A stretch of 44,625 bases of DNA from Candidatus Buchananbacteria bacterium (GTDB taxonomy: Bacteria; Patescibacteriota; Patescibacteriia; 2-01-FULL-39-33): positions 70,711 through 115,335 of the forward strand of contig JAUSEE010000002.1 of NCBI GenBank assembly GCA_030650095.1. Reading direction: 5' to 3'. This document shows positions 1 through 7,637 of the stretch, one piece after another (positions within the stretch are counted from its first letter, which is position 1; each line of letters starts with the position of its first letter). The position numbers were made by a program, and so were the translations under genes. The notes beneath the pieces were generated by a model, which was not told the origin of the DNA, made no database searches, and worked only from the letters and a program-made list of their open reading frames with translations.

Positions 1-1510
1 CAGCTAATTTTTGCTTGGCTTTAGCTTGGTTTATCATCGCCTCGGAAACATCATAACCGTAGGCATTGTAGCCGCTACTATTTAGCAAACTCACTAATTC
101 TCCGCCGCCGCAGCCATAATCTAAAATAGCATCATTTTTTGAAACCAAATTCTTGGTTATTTTAAAGGTGGAATTATTATGTCCTCTGATTCCGCCTGCC
201 CTATAATCATTAACCAAAGAATTAATTTCATCATAAGCCTGGGCTATAATTTTATTCCTGGCCGGTCCCGGGGGCGTAGCCAGTATTTTAAGAGCGTATT
301 CTTTTTCCAATTCATAGTGCTTTTTTTCCGCTCCGGATTTTTCTATCAGCGCATTATAAATTTTTATAATTTGGCGCAAATGGCACTTAGCAGTAAATTT
401 TTCTTCGGCCATTTTTTGGGCAAATTGTCCCATTGATTTCCTTAAATCAGGGTTTAAAATTAATTTCTCCAGAGCTTCTTTCAACTGGCTTATGTCTGAC
501 GGCTCAAAAAGCAAGCCGGTTTTATTTTCAATCACGTTTTCCTCGTAAGCTCCAACCCGGGAGGCGATAACCGGTTTGCCCAAAAAATAACTTTCTACCA
601 CGCCCAAACCGAAAGTCTCGCAAACCAAAGAAGGAAAAACAGCAAACAAGCTCTGAGCTATGATTGAGGCCAACTCTTGTTTGTGGCAGTAGGGGATGAA
701 TTCAATCTTATTTTCCATTTTCAAATCATGGGCCAATTGCTTCAGTTCTTTTTCTTTTGGTCCGCTGCCGATAATTTTTAATTTGGCATCGGTGCTTATT
801 TGGGAGAAAGCTTTTATCAATCCGTCAACGCCCTTGCTTTCATCCAGTCGCCCGAAACAAACAAAATAATTTTTTTCCTCATTTGTCTTGATTTCTTCAT
901 CTACTTCCACAAAATGGGGGAGAACAATTATTTTGTTCGCTTTAAAACCGGCTTTGACCAATTGGTTTTTAACAAAGTCGGAAGGCGCAATAAACAAATC
1001 AATATTCCTTTGATATATCTTGATTGATTTGTGGAAAGAATATTCCAACAGCATCAGGGCTTGCGCCAAAAATGATTTGGATGACTTATGATTTTTTGTA
1101 ACCCAAAGAGTGTAGTTGGGATTAACCAATTTAAAATCATGGACAGTCATGACAATCGGCAGGCCGGCCGCATGCAGAACCGGCAAGATCGAAGGTGATA
1201 TTTGATGGTAAATATTATGGATATGAACCAGATCAATCTTTTCCTGATTGATTAATTTTTTAATATTTCTTTTAGCCGAAAAAGACCAGAAGATGCGGCC
1301 GATTTTAAATATATTCTTAAAGTAGAATTTTTCCAGTTTGATTTCATTCATAAAAAATTCCCGGCCTTTTATGTTTATATTATTTTTATTTCTTTGCGAG
1401 AAGCCCATGACTTCCTGGCCGTTTTTTTTCAGCAGCGAAATCAGCGAGAGCAGATAAGTTTCTGTTCCGCCTTTGGGATAAAAGAATTTGTTGATTTGCA
1501 ATATTTTCAT
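1..1510 (-). CDS. Glycosyltransferase (GT4-like) fused to a SAM methyltransferase, partial
   Basis: The reading frame opens at an ATG at 1508-1510 and stays open to the left edge, so the 3' end lies outside the window (at least 503 codons). Residues 1 to about 370 look like a GT-B family 4 glycosyltransferase: start MKILQINKFFYPKGGTETY, then a C-terminal half with FGRLDESKGVDGL and PSLVCETFGLGVVESYFLGK, the nucleotide-sugar-binding Glu region. Without any stop the frame continues into a class I methyltransferase with the SAM motif DYGCGGGE (read from about 115-140). It starts 4 bases after the O-antigen ligase-like gene and is probably in the same transcript. By context it would add a sugar, and possibly a methyl cap, to a surface glycan. 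The fusion is seen directly; the substrate is unknown. Confidence 0.85.
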   Translation of the reverse strand, partial: MKILQINKFFYPKGGTETYLLSLISLLKKNGQEVMGFSQRNKNNINIKGREFFMNEIKLEKFYFKNIFKIGRIFWSFSAKRNIKKLINQEKIDLVHIHNIYHQISPSILPVLHAAGLPIVMTVHDFKLVNPNYTLWVTKNHKSSKSFLAQALMLLEYSFHKSIKIYQRNIDLFIAPSDFVKNQLVKAGFKANKIIVLPHFVEVDEEIKTNEEKNYFVCFGRLDESKGVDGLIKAFSQISTDAKLKIIGSGPKEKELKQLAHDLKMENKIEFIPYCHKQELASIIAQSLFAVFPSLVCETFGLGVVESYFLGKPVIASRVGAYEENVIENKTGLLFEPSDISQLKEALEKLILNPDLRKSMGQFAQKMAEEKFTAKCHLRQIIKIYNALIEKSGAEKKHYELEKEYALKILATPPGPARNKIIAQAYDEINSLVNDYRAGGIRGHNNSTFKITKNLVSKNDAILDYGCGGGELVSLLNSSGYNAYGYDVSEAMINQAKAKQKLA

Positions 1511-1514
1511 ATCT

Positions 1515-2978
1515 TTATGATTTCCGGCTGTTGATTATAAGGCCGCTTCTTAAAAGCCCCAATATGATCCAAAGGAATATGCCGGTTAGATTTGTTTCTA
1601 AATAGGGCTGGAATAAACTGGCAAAAAGTATGGCGGCAGCTCCTGCCAGCAAGCTGAAGTAATAGGGTTTTAGTTCTTCATTTTTGAAAATATATCTTAA
1701 ACTGCCCACGACATTGGTTAGGATAAACATAATGAATAAGCCGATGCCTATCAGGCCCATTTGGATGGTTATGGCTAGGGGTGAATTGTGGATATTTCTT
1801 ATCTCTTCAAAAGTTTGCCAATCGCCTAATTCCAAGGGCAATTTCTGGCCGAAACCCAAGCCGGTAACTGGGCTTTCTATCCAAGATTTTTTGGCGACAT
1901 TCCAAAAATTTATGCGCCAATTGATGCTGGTATCCTGCGATCCGCTGGCAATGGAGATAATTCTTTGGCTTAGTGTTTGATAAGAGTCGTTTAAAGGCTG
2001 GGAAATATTGTATAAGGCGAATAAATTGACTGACAATAAAATCACGGCTATCAAAGTGATTAGGATAGTTCCGCTTTTGAATGATAATCTGATTAAATTT
2101 TTTCTATTGGTCAGGGGTATAAGAGCCAAAAGCACCGTTAGGCCCACAAAAAGTGATAGCCACAAATGCCTCATCAGCGACATCACAATGCCGCCCAGCC
2201 AAATGATTATTATCAAACTGATAAAACCTTTATTTTTTAAGCGGTCAAAAGCGAGCAAGCTTAAGCCGATTAAAGTGGCAATCATTAGGTAAAAAGCATG
2301 AGTGCCGGCTAAAAATCTAACGCCGGAAGTTGAGAGCGGTGTGTACTCTGTCCATAAGCCCTCGCCCCTCATCAGGCCGATGATGATAAAAGAAATTATG
2401 GCGACGCCGGCCAAAAGAATCAGATGCATGACATTCTTAAATTGCTTTTTTGTCTGCACCGAATAAATCACTAAAAAATAAAGCAGAGGATAAAAAGCGT
2501 AATTTTTAAAGGAAGAAAAAGCTACTTCGGCATCGGCATTGATGTCGAAAAAGCTTCTTATCAAATAAATAAAATTAACAACTATGAAAGTGGCTAATAT
2601 TTTTTCGGGCAGGCCAAAGAAAAGTTTATGGCTGGAATTCTTAATTTGATCTATAAGCCAGCCGATGAAAGTTATGATCATAATCACATCCAAGGGATAT
2701 AATTTGTAGAGCGAATAATCTGTTATTAGAGGTGAAAGTGAAAACCATCTTTCAAAAATCATGGTCATAAAGATGATCATATATATGCCCAAAAGGTGGG
2801 AGGGGAGTATGAATATCAAGCTGACGATTAAAAACAACCCGTAAATAATCGGAGAGAAGCCGACAGTCATGCCTAAAATAATAAAACAGCCTATGTACAG
2901 ATAGGCCATAATACTATAAGTAGCATTAAAACCGGAGTTGGGGTTTAATGCCTTTTGGCTTAAAGCTGCTTGGCTCAT
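1515..2978 (-). CDS. O-antigen ligase / Wzy-like polysaccharide polymerase family membrane protein
   Basis: This is a very hydrophobic protein of about 487 residues with ten or more predicted membrane helices. A large loop in the last third contains NFWNVAKKSWIESP, GLGFGQ and IHNSPLAI, a pattern typical of the Wzy_C / O-antigen ligase superfamily, which joins or polymerises lipid-linked glycans on the outer face of the membrane. The start at 2978 (MSQAALSQ) lies 4 bases after the stop of the Wzz-like gene. An upstream in-frame ATG at 3035 would overlap that gene by 53 bases and is less likely. It sits between the chain-length regulator and the glycosyltransferase. Ligase and polymerase cannot be separated from sequence alone. 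Confidence 0.82.
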   Translation of the reverse strand: MSQAALSQKALNPNSGFNATYSIMAYLYIGCFIILGMTVGFSPIIYGLFLIVSLIFILPSHLLGIYMIIFMTMIFERWFSLSPLITDYSLYKLYPLDVIMIITFIGWLIDQIKNSSHKLFFGLPEKILATFIVVNFIYLIRSFFDINADAEVAFSSFKNYAFYPLLYFLVIYSVQTKKQFKNVMHLILLAGVAIISFIIIGLMRGEGLWTEYTPLSTSGVRFLAGTHAFYLMIATLIGLSLLAFDRLKNKGFISLIIIIWLGGIVMSLMRHLWLSLFVGLTVLLALIPLTNRKNLIRLSFKSGTILITLIAVILLSVNLFALYNISQPLNDSYQTLSQRIISIASGSQDTSINWRINFWNVAKKSWIESPVTGLGFGQKLPLELGDWQTFEEIRNIHNSPLAITIQMGLIGIGLFIMFILTNVVGSLRYIFKNEELKPYYFSLLAGAAAILFASLFQPYLETNLTGIFLWIILGLLRSGLIINSRKS

Positions 2979-2982
2979 GGCT

Positions 2983-3732
2983 TTATCGGTTGTAATATTC
3001 TTTGTCTGGGTCTGATGGATTTTGGTAGCCCTCATCTTCTAAATAAGCGTTTTCATCTTGTCCATTGACACTGGCAAAAACTATAGTTTCGTCTCTGAAA
3101 GTCGGTTTTTTGCCCAAGAGAAAATTTAACAATTCTTGTTCCGGGAAAATAATAATGAAAGTTAGGCCAGCAAATATACCGGCGATCAAACTTAAAAGTA
3201 AGTTTTGAGCGATATTAGGTTCGGTCCATTTTTCGGCTACAGACGGGGTGCTGATCATTTTTATAGTCACACTTTCGCCTGAACCATGATACAAACTATG
3301 ATTGGTAATCAACATGTAACTGATGGCTTGGGCAAAATTGTTGGCCTGTTCCTTGTCCTTATTGTAGACATCTATGGTAATAATGCCTTTGTTGTCCTCT
3401 AATTTGGCTTTAACCATTTTTCTCCATTGCTTTAATCTCTTGTCCGGAGCAAAGCTAAAATCATTGTTTAAATCAAAATTAGTTTTTAAAACACCGTCAA
3501 TAAAAGAATCGGAATAAATCACTTCTTCCAAAATACCAGCGATATAATTGGAAGTTTGGGCCGAAGTATATGGATTCATATCTTTTTGGCTGAAAATAAC
3601 CAGTAATTTGGCGGAAGACTTGTATTTTGGAGTTTGCACGAAACTAATAACCAATCCAAAAATTACAACAATAATTGTAATAAATAAGATAGTTTTTATA
3701 TTTTTAGAATTGAATATATTTTCTGGGTTCAT
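2983..3732 (-). CDS. Wzz/YveK-like polysaccharide chain-length determinant protein
   Basis: The protein has 249 residues. It has an N-terminal membrane helix (about residues 12-33), then the Wzz-type stretch TPKYKSSAKLLV, a mixed periplasmic-type domain, and a second helix near residues 172-195 (LLLSLIAGIFAGLTFIII). That layout matches Wzz/capsule chain-length regulators. There is no Walker-type BY-kinase domain after the second helix; instead there is an acidic tail of about 50 residues. It is the first gene of the minus-strand polysaccharide run and has a consensus promoter at 3790-3818. It probably controls the length of the glycan made with the downstream ligase/polymerase and glycosyltransferase. 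Confidence 0.82.
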   Translation of the reverse strand: MNPENIFNSKNIKTILFITIIVVIFGLVISFVQTPKYKSSAKLLVIFSQKDMNPYTSAQTSNYIAGILEEVIYSDSFIDGVLKTNFDLNNDFSFAPDKRLKQWRKMVKAKLEDNKGIITIDVYNKDKEQANNFAQAISYMLITNHSLYHGSGESVTIKMISTPSVAEKWTEPNIAQNLLLSLIAGIFAGLTFIIIFPEQELLNFLLGKKPTFRDETIVFASVNGQDENAYLEDEGYQNPSDPDKEYYNR

Positions 3733-3789
3733 ATTTTTGTCTAAATTTAGTAATTTTTAGATGATTATTAACTATTTAATTAACTGTTA

Positions 3790-3818
3790 ATATTAGCATG
3801 AAAGTTAATTATTGTCAA
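3790..3818 (-). promoter_or_regulatory. Sigma-70-type promoter for the polysaccharide genes
   Basis: On the minus strand TTGACA (3813-3818), a 17-base spacer and TAATAT (3790-3795) lie about 58 bases upstream of the Wzz-like start. The -35 box is inside the 30-base direct repeat at 3805-3834. Confidence 0.7.
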
Positions 3819-3834
3819 TAGGGAAAGTGTTTTT
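3805..3834. repeat. 30-bp direct repeat, copy A
   Basis: It is identical at 29 of 30 positions to 4320-4349 in the same orientation. The core is ATTATTGTCAATAGGG. Each copy contains the -35 hexamer of a minus-strand promoter. The two copies bracket the single gene at 3890-4237. Confidence 0.85.
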
Positions 3835-3844
3835 AATAATAAGA

Positions 3845-3874
3845 GCCCCATCTTCTAGACATCGAAGATGGGGC
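3845..3874 (-). terminator. Rho-independent terminator of the 3890-4237 gene
   Basis: A perfect 11-bp stem (GCCCCATCTTC / GAAGATGGGGC) with an 8-base loop. On the minus strand it is followed by a T-rich stretch and lies 15 bases after the stop codon. Confidence 0.8.
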
Positions 3875-3889
3875 AATATAGCAGATTGA

Positions 3890-4237
3890 TCAGGTTTTCT
3901 TGCGTAGACGCCTGACTTTAATTCTGGAGACAAATAAAACCGTATCACCATTTGTCGGTATAAACCCGGATTTATTTTCGTTAATGAGCGTACCGTTAAC
4001 TCGAAGTTCTTTGGTACGAGTAAACCGTTTAAAATCAGTCTTTTTCCAAATTCTGCCTCTCTTGGTGCGGTGATCAAATCTTTGCCCAAGAAGTTTATCT
4101 TGGATTGCCTTGTCAGTCCTGCTTTCATCAAGCAGAAGCAATAATTTTCCGACTGTCAGTTTTGGCGTGATACGCAAACTATCAATAATTGGGCCAGGTA
4201 ATACTCCAAATTTTATAGAAATCGTAGGCTCTGACAT
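3890..4237 (-). CDS. Hypothetical basic protein, 115 residues
   Basis: I do not recognise the family. The N-terminal half (ISIKFGVLPGPI ... LTVGKLLLLLDE) is followed by a basic stretch and then by RTKELRVNGTLI ... GDTVLFVSRIK. That last part resembles the end of a beta-grasp (ThiS/MoaD-like) or S4-like fold, but there is no C-terminal Gly-Gly. The tail is very basic (KVRRLRKK). The start has a good ribosome-binding site (AAAGGAG about 10 bases upstream) and a consensus promoter at 4305-4333, and the gene ends at its own terminator. An overlapping frame at 3805-4131 has no such signals. The gene is a complete transcription unit enclosed by the 30-bp repeats. Function unknown; nucleic-acid binding would be a guess. 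Confidence 0.72.
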   Translation of the reverse strand: MSEPTISIKFGVLPGPIIDSLRITPKLTVGKLLLLLDESRTDKAIQDKLLGQRFDHRTKRGRIWKKTDFKRFTRTKELRVNGTLINENKSGFIPTNGDTVLFVSRIKVRRLRKKT

Positions 4238-4304
4238 TAGTTTGATTCTCCTTTTCTCACGGTTTTGGTTTTTTTATTTTATCTAACGAACTAACACTTT
4301 TAAT

Positions 4305-4333
4305 AGTATAACATAGTGTTTAATTATTGTCAA
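4305..4333 (-). promoter_or_regulatory. Sigma-70-type promoter for the 3890-4237 gene
   Basis: TTGACA (4328-4333), a 17-base spacer and TATACT (4305-4310) on the minus strand, about 70 bases upstream of the start. The -35 box lies in direct repeat copy B. Confidence 0.78.
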
Positions 4334-4349
4334 TAGGGGAAGTGTTTTT
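4320..4349. repeat. 30-bp direct repeat, copy B
   Basis: Same-orientation partner of 3805-3834 with one mismatch. It carries the -35 box of the 3890-4237 promoter. The distance from copy to copy is 515 bases. Confidence 0.85.
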
Positions 4350-4358
4350 CAATCTTTA

Positions 4359-4388
4359 TAGACAAAAAACAGAAAAATCGTTTATAAT
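4359..4388 (+). promoter_or_regulatory. Promoter for the first dcw segment
   Basis: TAGACA (4359-4364), an 18-base spacer and a perfect TATAAT (4383-4388). It lies ahead of the small membrane gene and mraY and is divergent from the 4305-4333 promoter. Confidence 0.55.
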
Positions 4389-4428
4389 AAAGTATATGAT
4401 TTTATATAAAATACAGGATTCAATATTG

Positions 4429-4770
4429 ATGAGCCCGGCCAAAAGGGATCGATTAATAATAATGAACCTGTTTTTAAGTGTCCTGATAAATGCCATCATG
4501 TGGGTGTTGTTGATTTTTAATTTTTGGCAAGACAGCCAGTATATTGTTTTGGGCTATAATATTTATTTTGGCATCAGCTCTTTTGGGCCCTGGTATCAGA
4601 TTCTGCTTATGCCGATTTTAGGAGTGGCGGTTATTCTGCTTAATTTTTCTTTGAGTTTTTCACTTTACCTTAAAGAAAAAATTTTAAGCTACTCTTTGGC
4701 TTTCATTGCTTCGATTTTTAACTTTATAATTTTTTTGGCCGCAAATATAATTATTTATGTAAATATATAA
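4429..4770 (+). CDS. Small hydrophobic membrane protein
   Basis: About 113 residues with three predicted membrane helices (MNLFLSVLINAIMWVLLIF; a middle helix around ILLMPILGVAVILL; a C-terminal helix around FIASIFNFIIFLAANII). I do not recognise a named family. The start at 4429 (MSPAKRDR) is chosen because the TATAAT box at 4383-4388 leaves no leader for ATGs further upstream (4396 would be nearly leaderless), and AGGA lies 12 bases upstream. The gene ends 11 bases before mraY and is probably co-transcribed with it, so a membrane role linked to cell-wall synthesis is plausible but unproven. Confidence 0.7.
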   Translation: MSPAKRDRLIIMNLFLSVLINAIMWVLLIFNFWQDSQYIVLGYNIYFGISSFGPWYQILLMPILGVAVILLNFSLSFSLYLKEKILSYSLAFIASIFNFIIFLAANIIIYVNI

Positions 4771-4781
4771 TCATTTAAGTT

Positions 4782-5846
4782 ATGCCCACAGGACTATTTG
4801 AATTCTATGTTATAAAAATTTTTTTTCTGGCTTTTGTTTCCTTTATTTTAGCCATTGGCTGGACGCCTATTTTAACTCACTTTTTGTACAAATATAAATT
4901 AGGCAAGCAAATCAGAAGCTCTGATAAGACGCCTATATTTTCCAGCCTGCATGCCAAGAAATCCGGCACGCCGGTGATGGGCGGAGTTTTGATTTGGGTG
5001 ACGACACTGGTTTTAGCCTTGTCATTTTATTTTCTGGGCCAGTGGCTGGATGGCATTTTTTATAATTTTAATTTTTTAAGCCGTTCCCAAACTTGGCTGC
5101 CGCTGGGCGCCTTGGTTATCACCGCCTTAGTCGGCTTATTTGATGATTATTTGAATGTCAGAAAAATCGGCCCTTACGGCGGCGGATTGTCGGTGCGGCA
5201 TCGCTTGGTAGTTTATATTGTTATTGCTTTGGCGGTAGCCTGGTGGTTTTATTTCAAATTAGAATGGGATTTTATACGCCTACCGTTTTTAGCCACTTAT
5301 AATTTAGGTTTTTGGTATATACCGGTTGTTATCTTCGTGGTGATTGCCACTGCTTTTTCCGTCAATGAAATAGATGGCCTAGACGGCTTGGCCGGTGGCA
5401 CACTAATGGCTTCATTTTTATCGTTCGGAGCAATTTCCTTTGTGCAAGGACGCTATGATTTGGCTGCTTTGTGCGGAGTGATTGTGGGCAGTCTCTTGGC
5501 TTTCTTGTGGTTTAATATTGCTCCGGCCAGATTTTTTATGGGTGATACCGGCTCGATGTCACTGGGGGTCACCTTAGCTATTATTGCCTTAATGACTAAT
5601 ACCGTTTTGCTACTCCCCATAATCGGATTTTTATTTGTGGTGGAATCACTTAGCGTTATCATTCAGGTAACTTCTAAAAAATTAAGGAAAGGCAAAAAAG
5701 TTTTTCTGTCGGCGCCCATTCATCATCATTTTGAAGCTAAGGGCTGGCCGGAAACCAAGGTGGTAATGAGGTTTTGGGTTATCGCTGCCATGATGTCGAT
5801 AATCGGCTTGGTGATATTTTTAATGGATAGAGGGGGATGGATGTAG
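4782..5846 (+). CDS. mraY: Phospho-N-acetylmuramoyl-pentapeptide-transferase
   Basis: MraY moves phospho-MurNAc-pentapeptide from UDP onto undecaprenyl phosphate to make lipid I at the inner face of the membrane. The 354 residues and about ten membrane helices fit the family. Diagnostic motifs are present: KKSGTPVMGG near the N-terminus, the Mg-binding GLFDDYLNV (about residue 122), NEIDGLDGLAGG (about 200), MGDTGSMSLG (about 255) and the MraY-specific APIHHHFE near residue 310. It follows the small membrane gene by 11 bases and starts the murD-ftsW-murG-murC order usual in dcw clusters. Confidence 0.97.
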   Translation: MPTGLFEFYVIKIFFLAFVSFILAIGWTPILTHFLYKYKLGKQIRSSDKTPIFSSLHAKKSGTPVMGGVLIWVTTLVLALSFYFLGQWLDGIFYNFNFLSRSQTWLPLGALVITALVGLFDDYLNVRKIGPYGGGLSVRHRLVVYIVIALAVAWWFYFKLEWDFIRLPFLATYNLGFWYIPVVIFVVIATAFSVNEIDGLDGLAGGTLMASFLSFGAISFVQGRYDLAALCGVIVGSLLAFLWFNIAPARFFMGDTGSMSLGVTLAIIALMTNTVLLLPIIGFLFVVESLSVIIQVTSKKLRKGKKVFLSAPIHHHFEAKGWPETKVVMRFWVIAAMMSIIGLVIFLMDRGGWM

Positions 5847-5856
5847 GATTATCTTT

Positions 5857-5941
5857 GTTACTTTTGGGTCGCCAAAAGTAACCAAAAGCTCCGAGCGATG
5901 AAAATTTTACTTTACGCTTCATCCAAATTTTCATATGCTCG
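5857..5941. repeat. Two adjacent intergenic hairpins after mraY
   Basis: A perfect 11-bp palindrome with a 4-base loop occupies 5857-5882 (arm GTTACTTTTGG). A second inverted repeat spans 5892-5941 (CGAGC-ATGAAAATTT pairing with AAATTTTCAT-GCTCG). Neither is followed by a T-tract, so these look like a dispersed palindromic repeat and not a simple terminator. The rest of the 171-base gap is AT-rich. Confidence 0.6.
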
Positions 5942-6017
5942 TATTTATTTTTTAAAATAGTATTTTTTAAGGCGAGCGTTCATTTTTTGACAATATTTTG
6001 TTTATAAAAATCATTAA

Positions 6018-7415
6018 ATGCTTAATTTCAAAAATAAAAAAGTAGTTGTTATGGGCTTAGGGCTCTACAGCGAGGGCAGCGGTATTTCCGCTACCCGTTT
6101 TTTACTCTCTTCTGGCGCCAAAGTGACAGTGACTGATTTAAAAACCAAAGAAGAACTCTCTGATCAAATTAAAAGATTGGGCCATTTGGCTAATAAGGTT
6201 AATTTTGTTTTGGGCCGGCATCAGGAAAAAGATTTTAAAAAGGCCGACATGATCATTAAAAATCCGGCCATTCCCAGAAATTCCAAATATTTGGCCATTG
6301 CTCGGCGCCATAAAATACCCATTGAAACGGATATTTCCTTATTTTTTAAATTAACCAATAGGAAACAAATAATCGGCATCACCGGCACCAGAGGAAAAAG
6401 CACTATTACCACTTTGATTTATGAAATGCTGATGCTCGCCGGCCAAAAGGCGATTATCGGCGGCAATATTACCAAATCACCTTTGGTTCAATTAAGTAAA
6501 ATGAAAAACAACGGTTTGGCTGTTTTAGAGTTATCGTCTTGGCTGTTAGAGAGTTTGGAAGAGGCCAAGTTAAGTCCGCACCTGGCTGTTTTTACCAATA
6601 TTTATCCTGATCATTTAAATACCTATGATGATATCAATGATTATGCTCTGTCCAAGGCCAATATTTTTAAATGGCAAAACCGGCAGGATTATGTTGTTTT
6701 GAATTTGGATAACAGCTTCACCAAAAAGATGGGCGCCTTGGTGCCCTCTAAAAGATTTTGGTTTTCCCTAAAAGAATTTAAAAATGAAAACGGCTGTTTT
6801 TTGAAAAACAAAAATATTTATTTTCGAATTGATGGCCAAGAAGAAAAAGTTTTGTCGGTCTTAGATATTAAAATACCCGGCGAACATAATATCGCCAATG
6901 TTTTGGCGGCCGTTTGCGCGGGCAAGATTTACGGGCTTAAATCTGCTGTTATTAAAAAAGCGGTTAGAAATTTTTCCGGCGTTTCCAATCGTTTGGAGTT
7001 TATGAAAAGTGTTGGTGGAGTGAAGTATTATAATGACACGACTTCCACCATGCCCGAAGCCAGTTTGGCGGCCTTGCGAGCTCTTAAATTGAAGAGAAAA
7101 AATATTATCTTGATTGCCGGCGGCGCTGATAAGGGTCTGGATTTCCATGAGCTTACCAAAGAAATAGAGAAAAGCGTTAAATATTTGGTTTTATTTGGTG
7201 GCACAGGCACAGATAGGATTTTACAGCTTTTAAAAAATAAGAAGATGCCTGTGGCGGTAGCCGGTTCCATGGCCGAAGCCGTTGGTTTGGCTAAAAGCTT
7301 GGCTAAATCGGGTGATACCATACTGCTTAGCCCAGCTTGCGCCAGTTTCGGTATGTTTAAAAATGAGTTTGACCGAGGCGATCAGTTTAGAGCTATAGTT
7401 AAAAAATTAAAATAA
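6018..7415 (+). CDS. murD: UDP-N-acetylmuramoylalanine--D-glutamate ligase
   Basis: A cytoplasmic Mur ligase that adds D-Glu to UDP-MurNAc-L-Ala using ATP. At 465 residues it has the three Mur domains. The N-terminal Rossmann fold contains VVVMGLGLYSEGSGISATRF. The central ATPase has the P-loop GITGTRGKSTITTL (about residue 119-132), LELSSWLLE and TNIYPDHLNTYDD. The C-terminal domain has YNDTTSTMPEASLAAL, IAGGADKGLDF and LSPACASFGMFKNEFDRG, which separates MurD from MurC, MurE and MurF. Its start is only 170 bases after mraY. A hairpin and a structured non-coding stretch follow it. Confidence 0.96.
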   Translation: MLNFKNKKVVVMGLGLYSEGSGISATRFLLSSGAKVTVTDLKTKEELSDQIKRLGHLANKVNFVLGRHQEKDFKKADMIIKNPAIPRNSKYLAIARRHKIPIETDISLFFKLTNRKQIIGITGTRGKSTITTLIYEMLMLAGQKAIIGGNITKSPLVQLSKMKNNGLAVLELSSWLLESLEEAKLSPHLAVFTNIYPDHLNTYDDINDYALSKANIFKWQNRQDYVVLNLDNSFTKKMGALVPSKRFWFSLKEFKNENGCFLKNKNIYFRIDGQEEKVLSVLDIKIPGEHNIANVLAAVCAGKIYGLKSAVIKKAVRNFSGVSNRLEFMKSVGGVKYYNDTTSTMPEASLAALRALKLKRKNIILIAGGADKGLDFHELTKEIEKSVKYLVLFGGTGTDRILQLLKNKKMPVAVAGSMAEAVGLAKSLAKSGDTILLSPACASFGMFKNEFDRGDQFRAIVKKLK

Positions 7416-7419
7416 AAAA

Positions 7420-7468
7420 CTGCCAAATGTCTTTTATGACAAATTGGCAGGTTAGGTAACCCTTTTTT
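7420..7468 (+). terminator. Hairpin after murD, possible terminator
   Basis: CTGCCAA...GTC pairs with GAC...TTGGCAG (7420-7450), five bases after the murD stop. A run of six T follows at 7463-7468, but 12 bases separate the stem from it, so termination here is uncertain. Confidence 0.45.
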
Positions 7469-7592
7469 GCTAAAGTCGTTTGGTGGCTGAATGGATCCTA
7501 TTCTAGGTTAAGGATTGAAACCAGGATTAGTTCCATTCTACAGCCTTAGCAGGCTACACGCTAGGAGCCAAAATCTGCTCTTCGGTGCGTGG
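7469..7592 (+). ncRNA. Candidate structured RNA between murD and ftsW
   Basis: The stretch has no open frame but has nested complementarity. GCTAA (7469-7473) pairs with TTAGC (7546-7550). GGCTGAATGGA (7485-7495) pairs with TCCATT and CAGCC (7532-7545) with a small bulge. A second hairpin has CACGC (7557-7561) pairing with GCGTG (7587-7591) and an inner GAGC/GCTC stem. It fits no tRNA and no family I recognise. It could be a leader of ftsW, a small RNA or a decayed repeat. The strand is assumed from its neighbours. Confidence 0.35.
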
Positions 7593-7637
7593 TAATAAGT
7601 TATCATATTTTTTATATTTTGTCAAATATTAAATTTA

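Noticed and set aside
2983-3035. Upstream ATG at 3035 as the start of the O-antigen ligase-like gene
   Set aside because: It would overlap the Wzz-like gene by 53 bases and add a charged extension; the ATG at 2978 follows the previous stop by 4 bases.
3805-4131. An open frame overlapping the 3890-4237 gene
   Set aside because: It lacks a ribosome-binding site and promoter, covers the terminator hairpin, and its frame competes with the better-supported 115-residue frame.
7469-7592. A tRNA, tmRNA or 6S RNA at the murD-ftsW gap
   Set aside because: No acceptor/T-arm geometry fits a tRNA. No tmRNA tag or CCA-ending acceptor is seen. The long bulged single stem of 6S RNA is not evident. It is kept only as an unnamed structured candidate.
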